Counted from the stretch's first letter, positions 38,625 through 47,384 are shown. The stretch: DNA of 64,000 bases from Agromyces soli (GCF_022811605.1 NZ_CP094533.1:3596001-3660000); one strand, 5' to 3'. Notes: generated from the sequence alone by a model not told the origin. Translations and numbers: made by a program.

Positions 38625-38630
38625 TAGAGT
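38625..38630 (+). promoter_or_regulatory. -10 box (TAGAGT) of the biotin carboxylase subunit gene
   Basis: TAGAGT followed by 8 bases and the ATG at 38639, so the transcript should begin within one or two bases of the start codon. Confidence 0.5.
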
Positions 38631-38638
38631 TGAGAACT

Positions 38639-40417
38639 ATGCCGCGCATCACCAAGGTCCTCATCGCCAATCGTGGCGAGATCGCCGTCCGCGTCATCCG
38701 GGCGGCTCGCGACGCCGGAATCGGCTCGGTCGCCGTCTACGCCGACCAGGACCGCGACGCGCGCCACGTGAAGCTCGCCGACGAGGCGTACGCCCTCGAC
38801 GGCGCCACGAGCGCCGACACCTACCTCGTCATCGACAAGCTGCTCTCGGTGGCCCGCCGCTCCGGCGCGGACGCGGTGCACCCGGGCTACGGCTTCCTCG
38901 CCGAGAACCCCGACTTCGCCCGCGCGGTCATCGCCGCCGGCCTCGTCTGGATCGGCCCCTCCCCCGAGGCCATCGAGCGCCTCGGCGACAAGGTCTCCGC
39001 GCGGCACGTGGCCGAGAAGGTCGGCGCCCCCCTCGCCCCCGGCACCCTGAACCCGGTCGCGGGCGCCGAGGAGGTGCTCGAGTTCGTCGACCAGCACGGC
39101 CTGCCCGTCGCCATCAAGGCGGCGTTCGGCGGCGGCGGCCGTGGCCTCAAGGTCGCCCGCACCCGCGAAGAGGTGCCCGAGCTCTTCGACTCGGCCACCC
39201 GCGAGGCGGTCGCCGCCTTCGGCCGCGGCGAGTGCTTCGTCGAGAAGTACCTCGACAAGCCGCGCCACGTCGAGACCCAGTGCCTCGCCGACCAGCACGG
39301 CAACGTCGTCGTCGTCTCCACCCGCGACTGCTCGCTGCAGCGTCGCCACCAGAAGCTCGTCGAGGAGGCGCCCGCGCCATTCCTCAGCCAGGTGCAGATC
39401 GACGCCCTCTACTCGGCCTCGAAGGCCATCCTGAAGGAGGTCGGCTACGTCGGCGCCGGCACCTGCGAGTTCCTCATCGGCCAGGACGGCACCGTCTCGT
39501 TCCTCGAGGTGAACACCCGCCTCCAGGTGGAGCACCCCGTGTCCGAGGAGGTCACCGGCCTCGACCTCGTCCGCGAGCAGTTCCGCCTCGCCGAGGGCGG
39601 CGTGCTCGACTACGACGACCCCGAGGCGAGCGGCCACTCGATCGAGTTCCGCATCAACGGCGAGGACCCGGGCCGCAACTTCCTGCCCGCGCCCGGCCCG
39701 ATCCACCAGCTCCGCTTCCCCGGCGGCCCCGGCATCCGCGTCGACTCGGGCGTGACGAGCGGCGACGAGATCTCCGGCGCCTTCGACTCACTGCTCGCGA
39801 AGCTGATCGTGACCGGCAAGGACCGTCAGGAGGCGCTCTCGCGCGCCCGCCGCGCCCTCGACGAGTTCGAGGTCGCCGGCCTGCCCACGGTGCTGCCGTT
39901 CCACCGCGACATCGTGACGAACCCGGCCTTCGCGCCCGAGGGCGAGCAGCCGTTCTCGATCTACACGCGCTGGATCGAGACGGAGTACGAGAACACGCTC
40001 GAGCCCTGGTCGGGCGAGCTCGAGGAGGTGCGCGGCCCGGCCGCGCGCGCGAGCGTCGTCGTCGAGGTCGACGGCCGCCGCATCGAGGTCTCGCTGCCGA
40101 AGAAGCTCGTCGGCACCGCCGGGTCCAACGGCGGCGCCTCGGCCGGCGCCCCGGCGCCCCGACGCCGCGCCGCGGGCGGGGCGGTCGACACCGCCACCGG
40201 CGACGCCGTGAAGGCCCCCATGCAGGCGACCGTCGTGAAGGTCGCCGTCGCCGAGGGCGACAAGGTCGTCAAGGGCGACCTCGTGCTCGTGCTCGAGGCG
40301 ATGAAGATGGAGCAGCCGATCATCGCGCACAAGGACGGCATCGTCGGCGTCGTGAACGCCGAGCCCGGCGTCACGGTGTCGAGCGGGCACCTGCTGCTGT
40401 CGATCGCGGACGCGTAG
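38639..40417 (+). CDS. Acyl-CoA carboxylase alpha subunit (biotin carboxylase plus biotin carrier)
   Basis: A 592-residue protein. The biotin carboxylase part opens '[20 protein letters not shown]', has '[15 protein letters not shown]', the ATP-grasp loop '[15 protein letters not shown]' and '[20 protein letters not shown]' with catalytic residues. A linker leads to the C-terminal carrier domain with the biotin-accepting Lys in '[11 protein letters not shown]' (about residue 559). It carboxylates biotin, then hands over to the beta subunit encoded at 31.4 kb. BirA, also in this window, would attach the biotin. The ATG at 38639 is preferred to a TTG 9 bases earlier. Confidence 0.96.
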   Translation: MPRITKVLIANRGEIAVRVIRAARDAGIGSVAVYADQDRDARHVKLADEAYALDGATSADTYLVIDKLLSVARRSGADAVHPGYGFLAENPDFARAVIAAGLVWIGPSPEAIERLGDKVSARHVAEKVGAPLAPGTLNPVAGAEEVLEFVDQHGLPVAIKAAFGGGGRGLKVARTREEVPELFDSATREAVAAFGRGECFVEKYLDKPRHVETQCLADQHGNVVVVSTRDCSLQRRHQKLVEEAPAPFLSQVQIDALYSASKAILKEVGYVGAGTCEFLIGQDGTVSFLEVNTRLQVEHPVSEEVTGLDLVREQFRLAEGGVLDYDDPEASGHSIEFRINGEDPGRNFLPAPGPIHQLRFPGGPGIRVDSGVTSGDEISGAFDSLLAKLIVTGKDRQEALSRARRALDEFEVAGLPTVLPFHRDIVTNPAFAPEGEQPFSIYTRWIETEYENTLEPWSGELEEVRGPAARASVVVEVDGRRIEVSLPKKLVGTAGSNGGASAGAPAPRRRAAGGAVDTATGDAVKAPMQATVVKVAVAEGDKVVKGDLVLVLEAMKMEQPIIAHKDGIVGVVNAEPGVTVSSGHLLLSIADA

Positions 40418-40436
40418 GACCCGAGTCCTCGCCCCT

Positions 40437-40465
40437 GGTGCCATCGGACTGAACATGATGGCACC
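40437..40465. terminator. Hairpin between convergent genes
   Basis: GGTGCCATC and GATGGCACC form a perfect 9-bp stem with an 11-nt loop, 20 bp after the stop of the carboxylase subunit. No T-run is present; it probably serves the gene from either side. Confidence 0.55.
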
Positions 40466-40574
40466 CCATCCTCGTCGCGGCGGCACTCGGCTTGTCGTTC
40501 GTTCTCGGTGAGCGAGCGGCCGAGCACCTCCCCCCGCACGAGCCGGACGTCGCCGCCGCGCCGCCGGTCGCCGC

Positions 40575-41762
40575 TCAGTAGCCGGGTCGGCCCGGCGCCC
40601 GCCACCGGAGTGCCGCGGCGAGCGCGGCCAGCAGGACGACCGCCGCACCGTATCCGTACGTCGTCGCGCCCAGCGAGATCGCGGGGGCGAGGAGGCCCGC
40701 GATGACGGCCGGGATGCCGAAGGCGAGGTAGGAGAGGGTGTAGAGCGCGGCGAAGGTGGCGGCCCGCTCGGACGGTGCCACGGCGGGGATGATCGAGCGC
40801 AGGACGCCCATGAAGGCGGTGCCGAATCCCGAACCGGCGATGACGACCGCGGCGAAGTACGCGGCGAGCGAGTGCGCCCCGAGCGCGAGCAGGCTGAGCG
40901 CCGTTCCGGCTGCCAGGGCCGCGGCGCCGTACACGGTGATCGTCCTCGGCGAGCGGGATCGGATGAGCGCCGCGGTCACGGCCCCGGAGCCGGCGAGGGC
41001 GGCGACCGCGAGGCCCTGCCAGACGTGGAGCTCGGCGCCGAGCTCGCGGTGCACGATGCTCGCACCGAGCGAGAGGAAGAGCCCACCGGTCGCCCAGCCG
41101 GCGAGCACGACGGGGGCGCTTCGCAGGAACAGGCCGCGCACGTGCGCAGGCACCCCCAGCCGCGGGCGGAGCGAGGCCGGCCAGCCGGGGTGGCGCGGGG
41201 AGGTCTCGGGCGCGACCCAGGCGAGCAGGGACATCGCGAGGAAGGCGATCGTGAGCGGGAGGAACACGGCGGCGAGCGGGTCGGGGGCGACATCGAGCAC
41301 CGCGCCCGCGGCGAGCGCCCCGAGCGCGAGCCCCGCCATCGGCGCGACCGCGTTCCAGAGGGCGGCGGAACCGGGACGGTCGAGCGGCTCGAGATCGGCG
41401 ATGCTCGCGGAGAGCGCGGAGAGCAGGAGCCCGCTCGCCACCCCCTGCACGGCCCGCGCCGCGAACAGGGTCGCCGTGGCATCCGCATGCCAGAAGAGGA
41501 GCACGCTCAGCGCGAGCAGCAGGAACCCGGCGCTGACGACCGGCCGGCGGCCGAGGTGATCCGACAGCGAGCCGGTCGTGAGCAGCGCGCCGAGCAGCGT
41601 GATCGCGTAGACGGCGAACACGGCGGTGATGGTGCCCGAATCGATGCCGAGTTCGGCCTGCAGCACGGGGTAGAACGGCGACGGGGCGCTCGCCCCGGCC
41701 ATCATCACGGTGACGCCGGCGACCGCGAGGGCGAATCCGGGTCCGGCGGGGCGAGTGCGCAT
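40575..41762 (-). CDS. MFS transporter (drug/metabolite efflux type)
   Basis: A 395-residue transporter with twelve predicted helices. The MFS loop motif is seen as 'GSLSDHLGRRPVV' between helices 2 and 3, and 'ARAVQGVASGLLLSA' follows in helix 4. It resembles the arabinose-efflux/drug-efflux group; the substrate is unknown. The ATG at 41762 has AGGA 7 bases upstream. It is divergent from a small ArsR-like regulator gene, which probably controls it. Confidence 0.85.
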   Translation of the reverse strand: MRTRPAGPGFALAVAGVTVMMAGASAPSPFYPVLQAELGIDSGTITAVFAVYAITLLGALLTTGSLSDHLGRRPVVSAGFLLLALSVLLFWHADATATLFAARAVQGVASGLLLSALSASIADLEPLDRPGSAALWNAVAPMAGLALGALAAGAVLDVAPDPLAAVFLPLTIAFLAMSLLAWVAPETSPRHPGWPASLRPRLGVPAHVRGLFLRSAPVVLAGWATGGLFLSLGASIVHRELGAELHVWQGLAVAALAGSGAVTAALIRSRSPRTITVYGAAALAAGTALSLLALGAHSLAAYFAAVVIAGSGFGTAFMGVLRSIIPAVAPSERAATFAALYTLSYLAFGIPAVIAGLLAPAISLGATTYGYGAAVVLLAALAAALRWRAPGRPGY

Positions 41763-41786
41763 AAGACATCCTGTCTGTTCCAAAAA

Positions 41787-41841
41787 TCTCGAACAATTGG
41801 ACGGTACTCGCCATCCGCGCATTATTCAACTATTCTCGAAC
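41787..41841. promoter_or_regulatory. Divergent control region with TCTCGAAC direct repeat
   Basis: TCTCGAAC occurs at 41787-41794 and 41834-41841, 47 bp apart (start to start), one copy on the MFS side and one over the -10 box (TATTCT, 41831-41836) of the regulator gene. These are candidate operator half-sites for the ArsR-like regulator. Confidence 0.45.
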
Positions 41842-41842
41842 C

Positions 41843-42160
41843 ATGCGCGCCCCGGTCGAGCTCCCGCACCCGGAACGGGCCGAACTCACCCTCGGCGCCG
41901 TGCTCTTCGCGCTGAGCGATCCCGAGCGACTCGCGATCGCGCAGCAGCTCCACGACGGCCCGCTCGACATGGCGGCGTGCCACCTGAGCGACCCGAACGT
42001 GCCCAAATCGACGAAGTCGCACCTCATGAAGGTGCTCCGCGAAGCCGGCGTCATCCGCAACGAGCCGAACGGGCGCGGACGCCTGCTCACCCTGCGCCGC
42101 GAGGACCTCGACGCCCGATTCCCAGGGCTCCTCGATACGATCCTCGACGCCGCCGAGTAA
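41843..42160 (+). CDS. Small ArsR-like winged-helix regulator
   Basis: A 105-residue winged-helix protein: 'LGAVLFALSDPERLAIAQQL' is the ArsR-type first helices, 'KSTKSHLMKVLREAGVIRNE' the recognition helix and 'PNGRGRLLTLRREDLDARFPG' the wing and last helix. Two positions hold Cys or His ('ACHLSD'), but no full metal site is evident. TATTCT lies 6 bases before the ATG, so the transcript is leaderless. It most likely represses the divergent MFS transporter and itself. Confidence 0.85.
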   Translation: MRAPVELPHPERAELTLGAVLFALSDPERLAIAQQLHDGPLDMAACHLSDPNVPKSTKSHLMKVLREAGVIRNEPNGRGRLLTLRREDLDARFPGLLDTILDAAE

Positions 42161-42176
42161 CGCTGGTCGCGAGGTC

Positions 42177-42207
42177 TTGCACCTCCCCCTGGGGCAGCTC
42201 CTACTCT
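42177..42207 (+). promoter_or_regulatory. MerR-type promoter with a 19-bp spacer
   Basis: TTGCAC (42177-42182), a 19-bp spacer and TACTCT (42202-42207), 6 bases before the ATG of the MerR gene. The over-long spacer carries the dyad-like core CCCC-T-GGGG (within ACCTCCCCCTGGGGCAG). Such spacing is the hallmark of promoters untwisted by MerR regulators, which suggests autoregulation. Confidence 0.6.
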
Positions 42208-42213
42208 GAGCCC

Positions 42214-43062
42214 ATGCATACCACCGGTCAGATCGCCCAGCTCACCGCGCTCTCCGAAAAGGCGATCCGCCTGTACGCGGACCGTGGGCTCCTCGTCGCG
42301 GAGCGGAACGCCGCCCACCACCGAGTGTTCGACGACGATCAGGTCGACCGGGCGCGGCGGATCGTCCTGCTCCGAGCCCTCGACCTCTCGCTCTCAGAGG
42401 TCCGAGCGGTCCTCGATGCCGACGACCCGACTCGCGCGTTCGACGCGCACTGGGAGGGCCGCCGACGCACGCTCCAGCATTCCTCCGACGTCGCCGAGTA
42501 CGTCCGCCGTTCGCTCTCGGGCCCGCCGGAGCTCCCGGACGGCCTCGACGTCCAGCGACGCAGTGTCCCCGATCGGGTCGTCCTGGCCAAGCGCGGCACG
42601 GCGACACTCCCGGCCGTGCCCGCCGTGCTCCCGCAGCTCACCGGCGAGCTCTTCACCGCCCTGCTCGACGCCGAGGCGCCGCTCACCGGACCGCCGTTCG
42701 TCGAGTACCTCACCCGGGCCACCGAGAGCTCCCCCGCCCAGTTGCGGGGCTGCGTGCCCTTCGACGGTTCGCTCACCCCGGCCGCGGGCCTGGAGATCAC
42801 ACTCGACCCCGCCCACGACGAGCTCTTCGTCCCCCTCGCTCAGCAGCACGCCGACGACCAGGCGCTCCTCGTCGCCGTGCACGACTACCTCACCGCGACG
42901 CACGGCCGCCAGCGCACCGGCGCGAATCGCGAGAGCTACTTCCGCTCGTTCGGCACCGGCGCGGACGGCGAGGTGATGGAGGTCGGCATCCCCGTGACGA
43001 GCGCACGGCTCGACGACGCCATCGACGACGAGGCCGCCGCAGGGCTCACCGCGCGGTCCTGA
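42214..43062 (+). CDS. MerR-family regulator with GyrI-like effector domain
   Basis: A 282-residue BmrR-like regulator. 'TTGQIAQLTALSEKAIRLYADRGLL' is the MerR helix-turn-helix with its wing ('HHRVFDDDQVDRARRI'), followed by a coiled-coil linker ('EYVRRSLSG'), and from about residue 120 a domain of GyrI type that would bind a drug or other ligand. Leaderless start 6 bases after TACTCT. No transporter lies directly downstream on the same strand; the likely targets are its own promoter and genes elsewhere. Confidence 0.85.
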   Translation: MHTTGQIAQLTALSEKAIRLYADRGLLVAERNAAHHRVFDDDQVDRARRIVLLRALDLSLSEVRAVLDADDPTRAFDAHWEGRRRTLQHSSDVAEYVRRSLSGPPELPDGLDVQRRSVPDRVVLAKRGTATLPAVPAVLPQLTGELFTALLDAEAPLTGPPFVEYLTRATESSPAQLRGCVPFDGSLTPAAGLEITLDPAHDELFVPLAQQHADDQALLVAVHDYLTATHGRQRTGANRESYFRSFGTGADGEVMEVGIPVTSARLDDAIDDEAAAGLTARS

Positions 43063-43112
43063 GCGCGCGGGGCCCGCTCCGCTCGAGCATTGTCGACCCG
43101 AAGCGGCCCGCC

Positions 43113-43118
43113 TAGGCT
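43113..43118 (+). promoter_or_regulatory. -10 box (TAGGCT) of the leaderless acetyltransferase gene
   Basis: TAGGCT followed by exactly 6 bases and the ATG at 43125. Confidence 0.55.
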
Positions 43119-43124
43119 GGCCGG

Positions 43125-44171
43125 ATGACCGAGCCGGCCGGCGAGCGAGCCCTGCCACCGCTGAGCGAGCGGGTGCGGCCCACTGCGCCGCCGCGCCTGG
43201 CGCATCCGGACGTCGCGGAGTGGCGCGCCGTCGGCGAGCCGGAACTCGACGCCGTCGCCGAGCTCGAACGGGCGATCTCGGAGGCCGACCATCCCGAGTA
43301 CTCGACGACCCGCGACGATCTCGCCGACGAGCTGGGGATGTCCTTCGTCGACCGCGGGCGCGACTCGATCGTGGGCCTCGACGGCTCGGGCCGCGCGATC
43401 GCCTGGGGGCTCGTGCAACAGCCGCCGGGGCAGGACACGCTCGTCCGCTCGATCGTCATGGGCGGCGTGCATCCGAAGCACCGGCGCCGGAGCGTCGGAC
43501 GGCTCCTGCTCGCCTGGCAGCGGGCCCGGGCCGAGCAGCAGCTCGCGGCGTCCGAGCGGCGCCTCCCCGGCTGGATCATGGCCTTCTCCGACGACCGCGC
43601 CGCGGGCGCCGCACCGCTCTTCGGCGGGGCCGGCTTCGCGGCGGCGCGGTTCTTCGCGGGCCTGCGCCGCGACCTCGCCGAGCCGATCGAACCGCTCGAG
43701 CTCGTCGACGGGCTCAGCCTGGAGCGCCTCTCCCCCGAGCGCTTCGAGCAGGTGCGCACGGCGCGCAACGACGCGTTCCGCGACCACTGGGGCAGCCAGC
43801 CGTCCTCTGCCGAGCAGTGGCGGGCGTTCGTGTCGCGCACCGCGTTCCGGCCGTCGCTCTCCTTCGTCGCCGTCGACCCGGCGATCGATCGCGCCGTCGG
43901 CTTCGTGCTCGCCGACGTCGACGAGGACGACTGGGCCCGACAGGGCTTCTCCAGCTCGCACGTCCCGCTCGTCGGGGTGGCCCGCGCCGCGAGAGGACGC
44001 GGCGTCGCCAGCGCCCTGCTCGCCGCCCACCTCCGGGCGACCGCCGAGGAGGGCATCGACTTCTCGACGCTCGAGGTCGACGCGGCGAGCCCCACCGGCG
44101 CCTTCGCGCTCTACGAGCGGATGGGGTACCGTCCCGCGGCTCGGGAGACCGGCTACACGATCGTGTACTAG
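43125..44171 (+). CDS. Tandem GNAT N-acetyltransferase
   Basis: A 348-residue protein with two GNAT folds. The first acetyl-CoA loop is 'VHPKHRRRSVGRLLLAWQRA' (about residues 113-132), the second 'GVARAARGRGVASALLAAHLR' (about 285-305), each with the Q/R-x-x-G-x-G/A pattern. The second copy ends with the usual 'YERMGYRPA' strand. Tandem GNATs act on small molecules such as mycothiol precursors or antibiotics; the substrate is unknown. It is leaderless and faces a secreted peptidoglycan-binding protein. Confidence 0.85.
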   Translation: MTEPAGERALPPLSERVRPTAPPRLAHPDVAEWRAVGEPELDAVAELERAISEADHPEYSTTRDDLADELGMSFVDRGRDSIVGLDGSGRAIAWGLVQQPPGQDTLVRSIVMGGVHPKHRRRSVGRLLLAWQRARAEQQLAASERRLPGWIMAFSDDRAAGAAPLFGGAGFAAARFFAGLRRDLAEPIEPLELVDGLSLERLSPERFEQVRTARNDAFRDHWGSQPSSAEQWRAFVSRTAFRPSLSFVAVDPAIDRAVGFVLADVDEDDWARQGFSSSHVPLVGVARAARGRGVASALLAAHLRATAEEGIDFSTLEVDAASPTGAFALYERMGYRPAARETGYTIVY

Positions 44172-44188
44172 CCGCTCGGGCCAAGCGA

Positions 44189-44224
44189 ACGGGTCCCCAC
44201 CGACCGATGCCGATGGGGACCCGT
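44189..44224. terminator. Bidirectional terminator hairpin
   Basis: ACGGGTCCCCA and TGGGGACCCGT form a perfect 11-bp stem with a 14-nt loop between two facing genes. Confidence 0.7.
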
Positions 44225-44248
44225 CTCAGGCCGGCGTCCGCCGCCGGG

Positions 44249-44620
44249 CTAGCACCCGGCGGCCGCTGCGGCCGCACGAGCGGCGGCCGCGTACGGCGGG
44301 TAGGTGGCCGCCTTGCCGAAGGCGCACAGTTTCGCCCACGTGTTCGCCCCCACGATCCCGTCGGCCGTCAACCCGGAGTTGCGCTGGAACGACTTGACCG
44401 CCGTCGCAGTCGCCGGGCCGAAGTTGTTGTCGACCACGGTCACCTGGTTGTACTGGCGCAGAATCGCCTGGATGTGCCCGATGCACGTCGAATAGCCGCC
44501 CTGCGAGTACTGGTAGTCCACACACCGCCCAGCTGCCTGGGCGGGCGCGGCCGCGGCCACTCCGCCCAGCAGCGTCGCGCCGGCGAGGACGGCGCCGATC
44601 AGCGCCTTTCGAATCTTCAC
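44249..44620 (-). CDS. Secreted peptidoglycan-binding (PGB1-like) protein
   Basis: A 123-residue exported protein. The signal peptide 'VKIRKALIGAVLAGATLLGG' ends at an A-x-A site ('APAQA'). The mature part is a single PG-binding domain: 'GHIQAILRQYN', 'DNNFGPATATAVKSFQRNSG' and 'GIVGANTWAKLC' are its repeats. Four cysteines could give two disulfides. No catalytic domain follows, so it probably only binds wall material. The GTG at 44620 has GGAGAG 5 bases before it. The Ala-rich tail has no obvious function. Confidence 0.85.
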   Translation of the reverse strand: MKIRKALIGAVLAGATLLGGVAAAAPAQAAGRCVDYQYSQGGYSTCIGHIQAILRQYNQVTVVDNNFGPATATAVKSFQRNSGLTADGIVGANTWAKLCAFGKAATYPPYAAAARAAAAAAGC

Positions 44621-44757
44621 TCGTGCTCTCCGTTCCCCCGTGCCATGACTGGCACTGTGCACCGCGATGTTGCGGCTCGGAAAGGGTGTTTCCAGCAGAG
44701 GCGGATTCGTTACCCGCGCGATCGCCGTCGAGCCAGGAGCGCGCTGACGCGCTCGGC

Positions 44758-45264
44758 TCAGCAGACCTCTTGGGAGTGCTCGGTCAGGATCCAGCGGCCT
44801 CCGCCCGGCACGAGCACGACGGTGCCGCAGTCGCCGGAGCCGTACGTGACGAACAGCTCGGCTCGGTCGGCCGCCTCGCTGACCGTCTCGACCTCGGCAT
44901 CCGCGCTCTCGCCGAGCGCCGCGTACAGCTGCGCGGTCGTGGCGATCATCTCGGCGCACCCGCCGAGTGCGACGCCGCTCGCGGCGAGTTCGGCCAGCAT
45001 CTTCGTGACGAGCTCCTCGCTCACGTAGGAGCAGGCCAGCTCGACCTCCGGCTCGCGGCTCGCCGCGAGCCAGTTCCGGAAGCTCTGCTCAGGGGTCTCC
45101 GCCGCCGCGGGACTCGGTGGGGGCGACGACGACGCCGGGGTCGACGCCCCGCTGGGCGCGGCTCCGTCGGTCGGCGCGCTCGCGCATCCTGCGAGCAGGC
45201 CCGCGAGGAGCGTCGCGGCGAGCAGCGGGCGGATGGCGCGGCGAATCGAGCGAGACGTGGTCAC
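44758..45264 (-). CDS. Predicted lipoprotein of unknown function
   Basis: A 168-residue protein with a lipoprotein signal: a basic start ('SIRRAIRP'), a hydrophobic stretch and the lipobox 'LLAGC' (Cys about residue 27). A Ser/Pro/Ala linker leads to a small domain of about 110 residues ('ESFRNWLAASREPEVELACSYVSEELV') that I do not recognise; three further Cys may pair. It should sit on the outer face of the membrane. The GTG is leaderless, 6 bases after CAGGAT (45271-45276). Confidence 0.75.
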   Translation of the reverse strand: MTTSRSIRRAIRPLLAATLLAGLLAGCASAPTDGAAPSGASTPASSSPPPSPAAAETPEQSFRNWLAASREPEVELACSYVSEELVTKMLAELAASGVALGGCAEMIATTAQLYAALGESADAEVETVSEAADRAELFVTYGSGDCGTVVLVPGGGRWILTEHSQEVC

Positions 45265-45270
45265 CGTCCC

Positions 45271-45276
45271 ATCCTG
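45271..45276 (-). promoter_or_regulatory. -10 box (CAGGAT) of the leaderless lipoprotein gene
   Basis: CAGGAT on the minus strand followed by 6 bases and the GTG at 45264. Confidence 0.45.
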
Positions 45277-45316
45277 CCGGGTTCCGAGGCGCGGCTGCGA
45301 CGCCCGCCCTCGACCG

Positions 45317-46144
45317 TCACCCCGTCCCGGTGAGGTGATCGTAGTCGCCGCGCGCCCAGGCGGCGTGCCGGTCCGCCGAGGCGCGCAGGCGGGCCTTCCC
45401 CATGGAGCGGATGGCGCCGCCGAAGTTGCCGTAGATGCGGTCGAACTCGTATCGCTCGACGTGATCGGCGATCCGCAGCACGACCCCCGCCGAGAGCGGG
45501 ATCCGGTTCGGGTACGAGCGCATGAACGCGAGCGTTTCCCCGTCGGGGTTGACCCCGATGGTGTCACCGGTCAGCAGCACCCCGGCGCCGTCGCGCCCGA
45601 CCCAGTGCACGACGCAGCTGCCCGGGAAGTGCCCGCCGGGCTGCGAGGCGACCACGCCGGGGACCAGCTCGATCTCGCCGCCCCAGTACACGACCGGCTC
45701 CGGCGTGACACCGAGCCACTCGCGGTCCACGTTCGAGACGTACACGGTCGCCCCGCCGAGCGCCCGCGACCACAGCGACTGCAGCCCGTACATGTGCGGG
45801 TGCGAGGCGATGATCGCAGCGAGCGGGCCGAGCGCGCGAACCGCCTCGACCGCGCGTTCGCTGATCGATGCCGGCACCTCCACCATGACGTTGCCGGCCT
45901 CCGTGACGATGACCTTCGCCTGCTGGTCGATGCCGGGTCCACCGTCGACCGCGATCGACCACAGCCCTGGCTCGGTCTCGACGACGTCGATGCTGCCGGC
46001 GAAGTCGGCCGGGTCGACCCAGTGCTGCCGTCGGTCCGCCGCCAGGTACTGGCGTTCATCGGCGCAGATCGGACAGAGCCCCGGCAGCGCCTCGGGGTCG
46101 TACTCGACGCCGCAGACGGCGCACTGGCGGACTCCTGGGTTCAT
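45317..46144 (-). CDS. MBL-fold protein with rubredoxin-like zinc ribbon
   Basis: A 275-residue protein. The N-terminus is a four-cysteine ribbon ('CAVCGVEYDPEALPGLCPIC', residues 8-27). A metallo-beta-lactamase fold follows: 'IIASHPHMYGLQ' stands where the H-x-H-x-D-H motif should be, with the Asp-His replaced by Tyr-Gly, so one metal site looks incomplete. 'GGHFPGSCVVHW' and 'LLTGDTIG' supply the later His and Asp. The ATG has GAGGAG 5 bases upstream. Hydrolase activity is uncertain and the substrate unknown. Confidence 0.78.
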   Translation of the reverse strand: MNPGVRQCAVCGVEYDPEALPGLCPICADERQYLAADRRQHWVDPADFAGSIDVVETEPGLWSIAVDGGPGIDQQAKVIVTEAGNVMVEVPASISERAVEAVRALGPLAAIIASHPHMYGLQSLWSRALGGATVYVSNVDREWLGVTPEPVVYWGGEIELVPGVVASQPGGHFPGSCVVHWVGRDGAGVLLTGDTIGVNPDGETLAFMRSYPNRIPLSAGVVLRIADHVERYEFDRIYGNFGGAIRSMGKARLRASADRHAAWARGDYDHLTGTG

Positions 46145-46208
46145 GCGAGCTCCTCACCTCGCACCCCAGTCTCGGACCTCAAGCGCACTCGAGGTCAAGC
46201 CGGACGGC

Positions 46209-47384
46209 TCACCGCCACGTCTCCACGAGTCGCGTCGCGAGCGCCCGGTCGACGTCGGCCGGCACCGCGTGCGGTCCGGTGAACGGGGCCCGGCCGGTGG
46301 CGATCGCGGCGAGGCTCGCCGCCTGCAGCGAGAGCCCGAGGTCCATCGCCTGGATGGGGTTCCCGCTCGCCGCGACGAGATTGATCATGCGGGTGCCGTG
46401 CAGCACGACGATCTCGCGTCCGTCCGGCATCCGGTAGAGGCTGCGCGCCGACGCGTCGCCGCCCGGCACCGACAACGAGCGCTGTTCGACGGCCGCCTCG
46501 GCGAGCGCGGCGAGATCGAGCTCGTACGGTTCGTGCCCGACCCCGGCGATGATGAGCCCGTCCGGCAGCAGCGGGAACGCCTCGGCGGGCACGACATCCG
46601 GATGCCCCGTCGCGAGGAAGAGCGCGTCCGAGCCCGGCAGCAGCTCGGCGAGCGGGCCCACCCGGTGCCCGTGCATGATCGCCTCGAGCGCCCGGTACGG
46701 GTCGGCGTCCGCGACGCTCACCCGGGCGCCGAGCCGCTGGAGCGTGTCGGCGACCCCCTTGCCGCACGGCCCGTAGCCGATGACGGTGGCGCGGATGCCG
46801 GGCAGCATCGCGTTCGTCGCGTTCATGAACCCCTGCACGATGCTCTGCCCCACGCCGTACTCGTTCTCGACGAGGAGCTTCAGCCGGCTGTCGTTGATCA
46901 CGATGACCGGGAAGTCGGCCTCCACCTCGAGCTCGCGGAGTCGGCGTCCGCCGGTCGTCGTCTCCTCCGTCGCACCGAGGAACCCGGCGGCGCGCGGGCC
47001 GCCCCGCAGCACGAGCTCGATCATCTCGCCGCCGTTGTCGAGCAGCAGCTCGGGTTCGGCGGCCACGACCCGTGCGACGTTGCGGGAGTGCTCGGCCGGG
47101 TCATCCGTCCGCTCCCCCACCACCGTCGCGCCGAGCTCGGCGAGCGCCGCCGCAGTCTCGGGCACGGTGGTGCCGAGATTGCCGGTGATCGTGACGCGCG
47201 CGCCGACCCGGAGCAGCCACTGCACGAGCACCCCGGTCTTCGGCTCGGTGTGCAGGCAGATGCCGACGTGGCGTCCGGCGAAAGCCTCGGCGTGCTCGCG
47301 CATCGTCGCCGCGAGCACCGGCATGGAGCGTGCAGCCCAGTCGAGCGCGGGGAACCCGCTCGGCGGGAGGTGGAGATCGGTCAT
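46209..47384 (-). CDS. S-adenosylhomocysteinase-like protein, divergent and short
   Basis: A 391-residue protein of the SAHH fold. 'GICLHTEPKTGVLVQWL', 'GATEETTTGGRRLREL' and 'VINDSRLKLLVENEYGVGQS' match the substrate domain (SEETTTG and N-D-S-x-x-K in true SAHH); 'ATVIGYGPCGKGVADTL' is the NAD site. It is about 40-100 residues shorter than true SAHH and lacks the C-terminal Lys/Tyr tail that completes the NAD pocket of the partner subunit. It may hydrolyse another adenosyl compound or have lost activity. The GGAAAGGA ribosome site is 7 bases before the ATG. It lies 27 bp after the reductase gene. Confidence 0.75.
   Translation of the reverse strand: MTDLHLPPSGFPALDWAARSMPVLAATMREHAEAFAGRHVGICLHTEPKTGVLVQWLLRVGARVTITGNLGTTVPETAAALAELGATVVGERTDDPAEHSRNVARVVAAEPELLLDNGGEMIELVLRGGPRAAGFLGATEETTTGGRRLRELEVEADFPVIVINDSRLKLLVENEYGVGQSIVQGFMNATNAMLPGIRATVIGYGPCGKGVADTLQRLGARVSVADADPYRALEAIMHGHRVGPLAELLPGSDALFLATGHPDVVPAEAFPLLPDGLIIAGVGHEPYELDLAALAEAAVEQRSLSVPGGDASARSLYRMPDGREIVVLHGTRMINLVAASGNPIQAMDLGLSLQAASLAAIATGRAPFTGPHAVPADVDRALATRLVETWR

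Noticed and set aside
38587..40452. Alternative plus-strand frame through the biotin carboxylase gene
   Set aside because: Almost entirely Arg/Pro/Gly; a shadow of the carboxylase, whose ATP-grasp and biotin motifs are intact in the other frame.
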